Shown: positions 38,678 to 45,994 of the stretch, in pieces
Position numbering within the stretch: position 1 is the stretch's first letter
How the letters are laid out: each line of letters starts with the position of its first letter
Position numbers and translations under genes: made by a program
Notes under the pieces: generated by a model
The model's database searches: none
Seen by the model: the letters and a program-made list of their open reading frames with translations, nothing else
Told to the model about the DNA's origin: nothing
NCBI RefSeq assembly: GCF_003116035.1
Contig: NZ_LGQW01000015.1
Span: 4,457,431-4,521,430 of the forward strand
Direction: 5' to 3'
DNA: 64,000 nt
DNA from: Azospirillum sp. TSH64
GTDB taxonomy: Bacteria; Pseudomonadota; Alphaproteobacteria; Azospirillales; Azospirillaceae

Positions 38678-39934
38678 ATGGGCTACACCATCACCGAGAA
38701 GATTCTGGCACGCGCGGCGGGACTTCCCGCCGTCCGTGCCGGGCAGGACATCAAGGCGAAGCCGGACTTCGTGCTGGCCTACGACTTCCCCGGCTACACC
38801 GACGTCTATTTCAAGACGATGAAGGAGGATTTCGGCATCGAGCGGGTGGCCGAGCCGGAACGCTTCGGCATCTTCATCGACCACATGGTGCCGACCGCCA
38901 CCGCCAAGGAGGAGGAGCTGCACATCAACACGCGCACCTGGTGCGCGGAGAACAATGTGCCGCTGTTCGAGCGCCACGGCATCGGCCATCAGGTCGCGGC
39001 CGAGGTCGGCTATGCGACGCCGGGCGCCTTCGTCGTCCATTTCGACGGCCATGTCAGCCAGCTCGGCACCTTCGGCACGCTCGCCATCGGGCTGCGCCGC
39101 AACGTGATGGAAGCCTTCGTCAGCGACACCGTGTCGATCCGCGTGCCCGATACGGTGCGGGTGAACCTGCGCGGCAGCTTGCGGCCCGGCGTGATGGCGC
39201 GCGACGTCTTCCACCATCTGGTGCGCCGTCTGGGGCCGAGTTCCTGTCGCTTCCAGGTGCTGGAGTTGGGCGGGCCGTCGGTGGCGGCGATGTCGACGGA
39301 GGGGCTTCAGACCATCACCGGGCTCGCCATGTTCACCGGCGCCCTGACGGCCATCGTCAATCCCGACCCGGTGCGGCTGGACTACGCCCTGCCGCGCGCC
39401 CGCAAAAAGCTGAAGCCGGTGTCGAGCGACCCGGACGCGCAGTATTCGGCGGTCCATGACATCGACCTGTCGGATCTGGAACCCATCGTCGTCGTCCCGC
39501 CGACCCCGGCGGACACCCGCGACCTGACCGAGTTCCTCGGGCTGGAGATCAATGCCGGCTATCTGGGGTCCTGCGCATCGGGCCGGCTGGAGGATCTGCG
39601 GGCGGCGGCCAAGGTGCTGGAGGGCCGGCGGGTCAAGACCGGCGTGTCGCTGCACATCGTGCCGACCAGCCAGGAGCTGATGGCGGCGGCGGCGCGCGAG
39701 GGTCTGGTTTCCACCCTGGTGGAAGCCGGGGCCTTCGTCTCCTCCCCCAGCTGCGACTATTGCTTCGGCCGCATCGCGACGATGACGGCGGGCCAGCGCG
39801 CGGTGTCGACCGGCACGCTGAACGTCCGCGGCCGCATGGGCAGCCCGGACTCCGAGATTTACCTTTGCAACGCCGCAGTGGTCGCCGCCTCCGCCATCGA
39901 GGGCCGGATCGCCGATCCGCGCCCGTACCTGTGA
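38678..39934 (+). CDS. aconitase-superfamily hydro-lyase, large subunit (LeuC-like, diverged)
   Basis: 418 residues, close to archaeal-type LeuC/HacA length. Cluster cysteines are at 299 (LGSCASGR), 359 and 362 (CDYC), with the spacing of LeuC, so a [4Fe-4S] centre is expected. FIDHMVP (Asp-His) and GIGHQV are retained. The usually invariant DSHT motif reads DGHV at 123-126, losing the serine. Such enzymes isomerise or dehydrate hydroxy-di/tricarboxylates (isopropylmalate, homocitrate, dimethylmalate). Paired small subunit follows after 8 bp. The following lyase suggests dehydration/hydration before C-C cleavage. Confidence 0.82.
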   Translation: MGYTITEKILARAAGLPAVRAGQDIKAKPDFVLAYDFPGYTDVYFKTMKEDFGIERVAEPERFGIFIDHMVPTATAKEEELHINTRTWCAENNVPLFERHGIGHQVAAEVGYATPGAFVVHFDGHVSQLGTFGTLAIGLRRNVMEAFVSDTVSIRVPDTVRVNLRGSLRPGVMARDVFHHLVRRLGPSSCRFQVLELGGPSVAAMSTEGLQTITGLAMFTGALTAIVNPDPVRLDYALPRARKKLKPVSSDPDAQYSAVHDIDLSDLEPIVVVPPTPADTRDLTEFLGLEINAGYLGSCASGRLEDLRAAAKVLEGRRVKTGVSLHIVPTSQELMAAAAREGLVSTLVEAGAFVSSPSCDYCFGRIATMTAGQRAVSTGTLNVRGRMGSPDSEIYLCNAAVVAASAIEGRIADPRPYL

Positions 39935-39942
39935 GGGCCGCC

Positions 39943-40491
39943 ATGACGATGCCTGTTATGCGGGGCCGCGTCGCCTTCATCTTCGACGAGATGAATTTCG
40001 ATGTCGACCAGATCGTCGGCGTCAAGAACATCAAGATCACCGACGTAGCCGAACTGGCGCAGGTCGCCATGCAGGCCTACGACCCGGACTTCGCCAAGTC
40101 GGTGCGGCCGGGCGACCTGTTGGTCGGCGCCGACAATTTCGGCTACGGCCATCCGCACTACCCGCCGATGAAGGCGATGCGTCATCTCGGCGTCACCGGG
40201 GTGATCGCAGAGTCCTTCTCACCCGGCTACTGGCGCGGCGAGGTCAGCATGGGTTTCCCGCAGGTGAGCTGCCCCGGGATCCTCGGCTTCGTCCGGCGCT
40301 GGGACGAGATCGAGGTGGACTGGGCGGCCGGCGTGGTCCGCAACCACACCCAAGGCACTGAAATTCCCTTCGAGCCGCTGCCGCAGGCGGATGCCGAGAT
40401 GATCGAGGCCGGCGGCCTCGTCCCCTTCCTGAAGCGGCAGGCGGCCCAGCAACGCGAACAAAAGGATCATGCGCATGTCCCGGGGATCTGA
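39943..40491 (+). CDS. aconitase-superfamily hydro-lyase, small subunit (LeuD-like, diverged)
   Basis: 182 residues from ATG 39943. LeuD landmarks are visible: GVKNIKITDVAEL, RPGDLLVGADNFG, GVTGVIAESFSPGYW and GFPQVSCPGI. The catalytic NFGCGSSREHA motif is replaced by NFGYGHPHYPP (65-75), so the serine base and the carboxylate-binding Ser-Arg of aconitase are gone. This change, matched by DGHV in the large subunit, argues for a distinct subfamily with another substrate or mechanism rather than leucine biosynthesis. Its end overlaps the lyase gene. Confidence 0.8.
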   Translation: MTMPVMRGRVAFIFDEMNFDVDQIVGVKNIKITDVAELAQVAMQAYDPDFAKSVRPGDLLVGADNFGYGHPHYPPMKAMRHLGVTGVIAESFSPGYWRGEVSMGFPQVSCPGILGFVRRWDEIEVDWAAGVVRNHTQGTEIPFEPLPQADAEMIEAGGLVPFLKRQAAQQREQKDHAHVPGI

Positions 40492-41335
40492 ATTCCGCAA
40501 CCGCGTGCTGGCGCAGAAGACCGTCTGGTCGGCTGGCGCCTATGACGCCCTGTCCGCCCGCTTCATCGAGGCGGCCGGCTTCGACGCGCTGATGACCTCG
40601 GGCTTCGGCGTCTCGGCCTCCTTCCTCGGCCAGCCGGACGCCGAGCTTTACACCATGTCGGAAAACCTGACGGTGGTCCGCAACGTGGTGTCGGCGGTCA
40701 ACGTTCCGGTCATCGCCGACATCGACACCGGATACGGCAACGCCATCAACGTGATGCGCACGATCCGCGAGTTCGAGGCGTCGGGCGTGTCCGCCGTCAT
40801 CATGGAGGACCAGGTGGCACCCAAGCGCTGCCCGATCTGCGTCGGCGGGGTCGAGGTGATCCCGATGGACGAGGGCGTCGCCAAGATCCAGGCGGCGGTC
40901 GAGGCCCGGCGCGATCCCAACATGCTGATCATCGCCCGCACCGACGTGGTCGATCCGGCCGCCGCCATGGAGCGCGGGCGCGCCTATGTCGCCGCCGGCG
41001 CCGACATGATCCAGCCGATCAGCAAGTGCTTCAAGGACATCGACGGACTGCGCGCCATGCGCGAGGCGGTCGGCGTGCCGCTGTCGCTGCAGCTGCTGGG
41101 CTGGCTTGAAAAGCTGTCGGCCGACGAGGTCGAGGAGGTGGCCGGCATGGCGACCTACGCGCTGGTGCCGCTGATGACCGTCGCCTCGGCGCTGAAGGAG
41201 AATCTGGCGGCGCTGGCCGAACGCCGCTCCACCCGCGACCTGCCGCGCCCGGTGACCGACCACAACAGCTTCATCGACTTCATCGGCTTCCCGCAGATCG
41301 AGGAATTGCAGAAGCGCTACCTGAAGACCGCCTGA
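40475..41335 (+). CDS. isocitrate lyase/PEP mutase family carbon-carbon lyase
   Basis: 286 residues from ATG 40475; ATG 40469 two codons earlier is an alternative. TIM-barrel landmarks: AGAYDALSARFIEAAGFDAL, ADIDTGYGNA (metal-binding Asp pair), VIMEDQVAPKRCP and IIARTDVV. The gating-loop motif is KRCPICVGG instead of the KRCGH of 2-methylisocitrate and 2,3-dimethylmalate lyases, though the cysteine (~119) is kept. It probably cleaves a 2-hydroxy or substituted malate to pyruvate, glyoxylate or oxalo-type fragments. It is preceded by the two-subunit hydro-lyase, an arrangement similar to the methylcitrate and dimethylmalate pathways. Confidence 0.85.
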   Translation: MSRGSEFRNRVLAQKTVWSAGAYDALSARFIEAAGFDALMTSGFGVSASFLGQPDAELYTMSENLTVVRNVVSAVNVPVIADIDTGYGNAINVMRTIREFEASGVSAVIMEDQVAPKRCPICVGGVEVIPMDEGVAKIQAAVEARRDPNMLIIARTDVVDPAAAMERGRAYVAAGADMIQPISKCFKDIDGLRAMREAVGVPLSLQLLGWLEKLSADEVEEVAGMATYALVPLMTVASALKENLAALAERRSTRDLPRPVTDHNSFIDFIGFPQIEELQKRYLKTA

Positions 41336-41345
41336 CGATCCTTTG

Positions 41346-41366
41346 CCGGCGGGCACCGCCCGCCGG
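41346..41366. terminator. hairpin between the lyase and binding-protein genes
   Basis: CCGGCGGGC (41346-41354) pairs perfectly with GCCCGCCGG (41358-41366) around a 3-base ACC loop. There is no T-run; it may partly terminate or protect transcript ends between the enzyme genes and the highly expressed binding protein. Confidence 0.45.
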
Positions 41367-41410
41367 GGCCAAGGGCAACGCAAAAGACGACCAATCCACG
41401 GAGGAACCCC

Positions 41411-42544
41411 ATGTTCGGTAGGCGCACTCTCCTTGCCGCCGCGGCGGCCCTGGCCCTGACCCTTCCCGCCTTCGGCGCACAGGCGCAGCAGCCCCCGGTC
41501 CGCATCGCCCTCATCGGGCCGATGAGCGGCACCGGCGCCTTCGAAGGCCAGCTCGGCCTGGAAGGCGCGCAGGCGATGGCCGCGGTGATCAACGCCAAGG
41601 GCGGCGTTGCCGGCGGCCGCAAGATCGAGCTGCTGACCTACGACGACAAGGGTTCCCCCGAGGATGGCGTCAGCGCCGCCAAGCGGGCGATGGAGCAGGA
41701 CAACGTCGACATGATCATCGGCGGCTGGTTCAGCGCCGTCGCCCTGTCGATGAAGGAAGTGACTCGCGACAAGATCATTACCGTGATGACCAGCTCGCAG
41801 CACCCGAAGGTGACGGAGGAGGGGCACAAGTACCTGTTCCGCCTCAACGCCACCTCGGCGATGATGTCGGAATTCTATTCGAAGGCGATCTGCGACCGCA
41901 TCAAGCCCAAGTCCATCGCCTTCATGAACGTCAACGACGATTGGGGCCGTCTGGAGCTGGACAACTACACCAAGCTGCTGACCGGTTGCGGCATCGAGGT
42001 GAAGGGGCACGAGTTCTACAACCGCACCGATACGGACTTCACCACCGCGCTGACCAAGCTGAAGTCGCTGAACGCCGACGCGATCTATGTCGCGGCGATC
42101 AACACCTCGCAGGGCGCCACCATCTACCGGCAGATCAAGCAGACCGGCTATCGCGGCAAGGTCATCGCCTCGGCCGGCAACATGAACCCGAAGCTGGTCG
42201 AGCTGTCCGGCAATTCGCTGGAGCAAGTCTATTCCGCCTCGCCCTTCACCGAGGACGGCGCCGCCCCGTCGCTGAAGCCGTGGCTGGACCAGTACCGCAA
42301 GGAGTACAAGAACGACCCGTCCTTCATCGCCGCACTCGGCGCCCAGGCGGTGCAGACCCTGGCCTTCGGCGTCGATGCCGCCGGTGGCGACCCGCGCGCC
42401 TACGACAAGATCGCCGCGGCCCTGAAGTCGCAGGCCGTCCCGACCGTGATGGGCGAGCTGCGCTTCTCCGACAAGGGTCAGGCGAGCCAGGCGATCCATC
42501 TGGTCCAGGTCCAGAAGAAGCAGATCGTCAGCGTCCGGGACTGA
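41411..42544 (+). CDS. branched-chain-type ABC transporter substrate-binding protein, second system
   Basis: 377 residues with a signal peptide (RTLLAAAAALALTLPAFGAQA). The mature domain starts PPVRIALIGPMSGTGAFEGQ and has AMMSEFYSKAICDRIKPKS and AALGAQAVQTLAFGVDAAGG, typical of Peripla_BP_6. It is the capture protein of the second Liv-type transporter and, being inside the IclR-linked operon, should bind the carboxylate degraded by the upstream enzymes. It differs clearly from the protein at 16462. Confidence 0.92.
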   Translation: MFGRRTLLAAAAALALTLPAFGAQAQQPPVRIALIGPMSGTGAFEGQLGLEGAQAMAAVINAKGGVAGGRKIELLTYDDKGSPEDGVSAAKRAMEQDNVDMIIGGWFSAVALSMKEVTRDKIITVMTSSQHPKVTEEGHKYLFRLNATSAMMSEFYSKAICDRIKPKSIAFMNVNDDWGRLELDNYTKLLTGCGIEVKGHEFYNRTDTDFTTALTKLKSLNADAIYVAAINTSQGATIYRQIKQTGYRGKVIASAGNMNPKLVELSGNSLEQVYSASPFTEDGAAPSLKPWLDQYRKEYKNDPSFIAALGAQAVQTLAFGVDAAGGDPRAYDKIAAALKSQAVPTVMGELRFSDKGQASQAIHLVQVQKKQIVSVRD

Positions 42545-42562
42545 GTGGCGGCTGGTGAGAAT

Positions 42563-42585
42563 CCCTCTCCCGACATGGGAGAGGG
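42563..42585. terminator. CCCTCTCCC/GGGAGAGGG hairpin after the binding-protein gene
   Basis: A perfect 9-bp inverted repeat (42563-42571 with 42577-42585) and 5-base loop lies in the 65-bp gap before the LivH-type gene. The CCCTCTCCC sequence is a common intergenic palindrome in proteobacteria. It is placed exactly like the double hairpin of the first transporter, where it can raise binding-protein mRNA over permease mRNA. Confidence 0.6.
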
Positions 42586-42609
42586 AGACCCCCGACAGGA
42601 AGATTCGAC

Positions 42610-43488
42610 ATGGATTTCACCGTCTTCGCCCAGCAGATCGCGAACGGCCTGGTCAACGGGATGGCCTATGTGCTCATCGCCACCGGGCTGACGCTGGTCT
42701 TCGGGGTGCTGCGCATCGTGAATTTCGCCCATGGCGAGTTCTACATGCTCGGCGCCTACATCACCTATTTCGTCGGCACCCTGTTCGGGCTCGACTACAT
42801 CGCGGCGGCGGCGATCTCGGCCGTGGTTGTGGCGGGGCTCGGTGTCGCCGCCAACAAGCTGATCTTCTGGCCGCTGCGCCGCGACCATGAATTCACCATC
42901 CTGCTGTCCAGCTTGGGCCTCGCGCTGCTGATCGCCAACGGCGGCGAGCTGCTGTTCGGCGCCGATCCGAAATATGTCGAGAGCCCCTTCGCCGACGAAG
43001 TGCTGGACATCGGCACGGTGACGCTGACCCAGCAGCGCGTGCTGGTCTTCGCCGCCGCGGTGGTGGCGCTGATCGCGGTCTATCTGTTCATCCGCTATTC
43101 GCGCTTCGGCAAGATGATGCGGGCGACGGCGCAGAACCCGGACGGCGCGGCGCTGACCGGCATCAACATCGGGCTGGTCCACACCTACACCTTCGCGCTG
43201 GCCTGCGGGCTGGCGGCGCTGTCGGGCGCCCTGGTCGGCCCCACCGTGATGATCTTCCCGACCATCGGCAACTGGGCGGTCCTGAAGGGCTTCATCGTCG
43301 TCATCATGGGCGGCCTGGGCAGCGTCACCGGCGCCCTCTTCGCCGGCCTGCTGCTCGGCGTCATCGAATCGCTGGGCGGCGGCTACATCTCCCTCGGCTT
43401 CATGGAGGCGATCGGCTACGCGATGATCATCGCGGTCCTGCTGTGGCGCCCCAACGGCCTGTTCAGCACGGCGCGGGGTCTGCGATGA
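42610..43488 (+). CDS. branched-chain-type ABC transporter permease, LivH type, second system
   Basis: 292 residues, about eight membrane helices. GMAYVLIATGLTLVFGVLRI and VNFAHGEFYMLGAYIT at the N-terminus and GFIVVIMGGLGSVTGALFAG near residue 225 are the family segments. Overlaps the LivM gene by 4 bp (ATGA). Confidence 0.93.
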   Translation: MDFTVFAQQIANGLVNGMAYVLIATGLTLVFGVLRIVNFAHGEFYMLGAYITYFVGTLFGLDYIAAAAISAVVVAGLGVAANKLIFWPLRRDHEFTILLSSLGLALLIANGGELLFGADPKYVESPFADEVLDIGTVTLTQQRVLVFAAAVVALIAVYLFIRYSRFGKMMRATAQNPDGAALTGINIGLVHTYTFALACGLAALSGALVGPTVMIFPTIGNWAVLKGFIVVIMGGLGSVTGALFAGLLLGVIESLGGGYISLGFMEAIGYAMIIAVLLWRPNGLFSTARGLR

Positions 43489-44501
43489 ACACCAACTCTC
43501 ACGGGCAATCCCTGGGCCAGCCCCTGGCGATTGCCGGCGGCGTCGCCGCCCTGGCCGTCCTGCCCTTCCTGGCCGGCAACGCCTATCTGGAACATCTGCT
43601 GGTTCTGTGGATGCTGTATGCGCTGCTCGCGCTCAGCCTCAACATCGTCATCGGCTATCTCGGCGAACTCACCTTCGGCCATGCCGCCTTCGTCGGCGTC
43701 GGCGCCTACACCTCGGCGATCCTGTCCACGCAACTCGGCCTGCCGCCGCTGCTGGGCCTGCCGCTGGCCGGGCTGGTCGCGGCTGGCTTCGGTCTGGTCA
43801 TCGGCTATGCCGCGCTGCGCGTGGTCGGGCCGCAGTTCGCCATCCTGACGCTGGGCTTCGGCGCCATCCTGTTCACCATCACCAACCATTGGGTCGATCT
43901 GACGCGCGGGCCCATGGGCATCACCGACATCCCGCCGATGGCAATCGGTCCGCTGGCCTTCGACAGCGCCCGCCCGACCTATTATCTGGTGCTGGCGCTG
44001 GTGCTGGCGACCGCCTATCTCTGCCATGCGCTGGTGAGCAGCCGCACCGGCCGCGCCTTCCTGGCGGTGCGCGAGAATGCGCCGCTCGCCGCCTCGCTCG
44101 GCATCAACGTCTTCCACACCAAGCTGATGGGCTTCGTCGCCGCCACCGCCATCGCCGGCATCGGCGGCGCCATCTACGCCCACTACATCCGGGTCATCAC
44201 CCCCGACATCATGGGCGTTCACAATGTTGCCGCCTTGATCATCGTCGTCATCATCGGCGGGCGCGGCACCATCCTGGGGCCGATCCTGGGGGCGCTGGTC
44301 TATATCGGCCTCCTGGAATCGCTGCGCGTCGCCGGCCCGCTGCGGATGGTCATCTTCGCGGCCCTGCTGACCGGCACCGTCGTCTTCCTGCCGGGCGGGC
44401 TGATCAGCCTGTGGCAGCGCTGGCGTAACGCCCACAAGTCGGAGAACAACTTGCCGGCCACGCCCACCGGCTTGCCCAGCACCGAGGGAGGTGCGAAATG
44501 A
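43485..44501 (+). CDS. branched-chain-type ABC transporter permease, LivM type, second system
   Basis: 338 residues from ATG 43485. About ten helices; IGYLGELTFGHAAFVGVGAY is the LivM motif, FLAVRENAPLAASLGINVF the coupling loop and IVVIIGGRGTILGPILGALV the C-terminal motif. A Lys/Pro-rich tail follows. Start and stop both overlap the neighbouring genes by 4 bp, showing tight translational coupling. Confidence 0.93.
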   Translation: MNTNSHGQSLGQPLAIAGGVAALAVLPFLAGNAYLEHLLVLWMLYALLALSLNIVIGYLGELTFGHAAFVGVGAYTSAILSTQLGLPPLLGLPLAGLVAAGFGLVIGYAALRVVGPQFAILTLGFGAILFTITNHWVDLTRGPMGITDIPPMAIGPLAFDSARPTYYLVLALVLATAYLCHALVSSRTGRAFLAVRENAPLAASLGINVFHTKLMGFVAATAIAGIGGAIYAHYIRVITPDIMGVHNVAALIIVVIIGGRGTILGPILGALVYIGLLESLRVAGPLRMVIFAALLTGTVVFLPGGLISLWQRWRNAHKSENNLPATPTGLPSTEGGAK

Positions 44502-45289
44502 ACGCAGCTGCCAACGCAGGCGAAATCCTCGCCGTCAGCAACCTGACCCGCATCTTCGGCGGCCTGACCGCGGTGCGCGACGTCACCATGACGGTTCAGG
44601 CCGGCGAGGTGGTCGGGTTGATCGGGCCGAACGGCGCCGGCAAGACGACGCTGTTCAACATGCTGGGCGGCTCGCTGCCGCCCTCATCCGGCAGCATCCG
44701 CTTCGCAGGCACCGACTGCACCGGCGCGCCGTCGCACGTCATGGGCCAGCGCGGCGTGTCGCGCACCTTCCAGATCACCAGCCTGTTCCCCAGCCTGACG
44801 GCGCTCGACAATGTGCGCAGCGCCGCCTACCGCACGACGCGGGCCGGCTGGGGGGCCGCCATCCTGCGCAGCCCCGCCTACCGGCGGGAAGAGGCGGAGC
44901 TGCGGCGCAAGGCGCTGGAGATCCTGGCCTTCTGCGATCTCGACCACCGCGCCGACACGCTGGCCGACGCCATGTCCTACGGCGAGCAGCGCCGGCTGGA
45001 GATCGCCATCGCGCTGGCCGCCGAGCCGCGCCTGCTCCTGCTCGACGAGCCGGCCGCCGGCATGAACCCGGAGGAGGGCCAGCGGCTGGTCGAGATGATC
45101 CGCCGCATCCGCGCCCGCGGCGTCACCGTTCTGCTGGTGGAGCATCACATGCGGGTGGTCGCCAGCGTCTGCGACCGGCTGGTCGTGCTGGACCATGGGG
45201 TGAAGATCGCCGAGGGACCGCCGGCCAAGGTGCTGAACGATCCGGAAGTGATCCGCGTGTATCTGGGACGGGAGCCGGTCGATGCTTAA
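44498..45289 (+). CDS. branched-chain-type ABC transporter ATPase, LivG type, second system
   Basis: 263 residues. Walker A GPNGAGKTTLFNMLGG, signature MSYGEQRRLEIAIAL, Walker B LLLLDEPAAGMNPEEG and H-loop VEHHMRVVASVCDRLVVLD are complete. Overlaps LivM by 4 bp and LivF by 8 bp. Confidence 0.94.
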   Translation: MNAAANAGEILAVSNLTRIFGGLTAVRDVTMTVQAGEVVGLIGPNGAGKTTLFNMLGGSLPPSSGSIRFAGTDCTGAPSHVMGQRGVSRTFQITSLFPSLTALDNVRSAAYRTTRAGWGAAILRSPAYRREEAELRRKALEILAFCDLDHRADTLADAMSYGEQRRLEIAIALAAEPRLLLLDEPAAGMNPEEGQRLVEMIRRIRARGVTVLLVEHHMRVVASVCDRLVVLDHGVKIAEGPPAKVLNDPEVIRVYLGREPVDA

Positions 45290-45989
45290 GGTCGAAGGTC
45301 TGAAGGTCCGCTACGGCCACCGCGAGGCGGTCCACAACGTCTCCCTGACCGTCGAGGACGGGGAACTGGTGACGCTGGTCGGCTCCAACGGTGCCGGCAA
45401 GACGACGACGCTGAAGGCGATCTCCGCCCTGCTGCGGCCGAGCGGCGGGACGATCACCTTCGACGGCGAGCGCATCGACCGTCTGGCGCCGCATCAGGTG
45501 ATCGAGCGCGGGCTGGTCCATGTGCCGGAGGGCCGCCAGCTTTTCCCCGAGATGACGGTGCTGGAGCATCTGGAGCTGGGCGCGCTCCGCGGCCGGCCTG
45601 GCAGCATGGGCTTCGCCGAGCGGCTGCGCTGGGTCTACGAGCTGTTCCCCATCCTGGCCGAACGCCGCACCCAGAAGGCCGGCACGATGAGCGGCGGGCA
45701 GCAGCAGCTGGTGGCCTTCGGCCGCGGCCTGATGGCGAACCCGAAATGCCTGATGCTGGACGAACCGACGCTGGGGCTGGCACCGATCATCGTCGACACG
45801 CTGGCCGACACCATCAGGAACCTGCATGGCACCGGCATCACCATCCTGCTGGTCGAACAGCGGGTGGATCTGGCCCTGCGTCTGGCCGACCGCGCCTATG
45901 TGCTGGAGACCGGGCGGGTGGTGATGGAGGACTCGGCCCAGACCCTGCTGGCCGACCCGCGAATCAAAACAGCATATCTCGGGCTGTGA
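45282..45989 (+). CDS. branched-chain-type ABC transporter ATPase, LivF type, second system
   Basis: 235 residues. Walker A GSNGAGKTTTLKAISAL, signature MSGGQQQLVAFGRGLM, Walker B CLMLDEPTLGLAP and VEQRVDLALRLADRAYVLE. Second ATPase of the transporter starting at 41411. The following FAD dehydrogenase begins within or just after its stop. Confidence 0.94.
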   Translation: MLKVEGLKVRYGHREAVHNVSLTVEDGELVTLVGSNGAGKTTTLKAISALLRPSGGTITFDGERIDRLAPHQVIERGLVHVPEGRQLFPEMTVLEHLELGALRGRPGSMGFAERLRWVYELFPILAERRTQKAGTMSGGQQQLVAFGRGLMANPKCLMLDEPTLGLAPIIVDTLADTIRNLHGTGITILLVEQRVDLALRLADRAYVLETGRVVMEDSAQTLLADPRIKTAYLGL

Positions 45990-45994
45990 CGGGC

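Noticed and set aside
40244-42499. 751-codon minus-strand open frame across the lyase and binding-protein genes
   Set aside because: Composition is typical of an antisense shadow and it covers clearly real genes on the plus strand.
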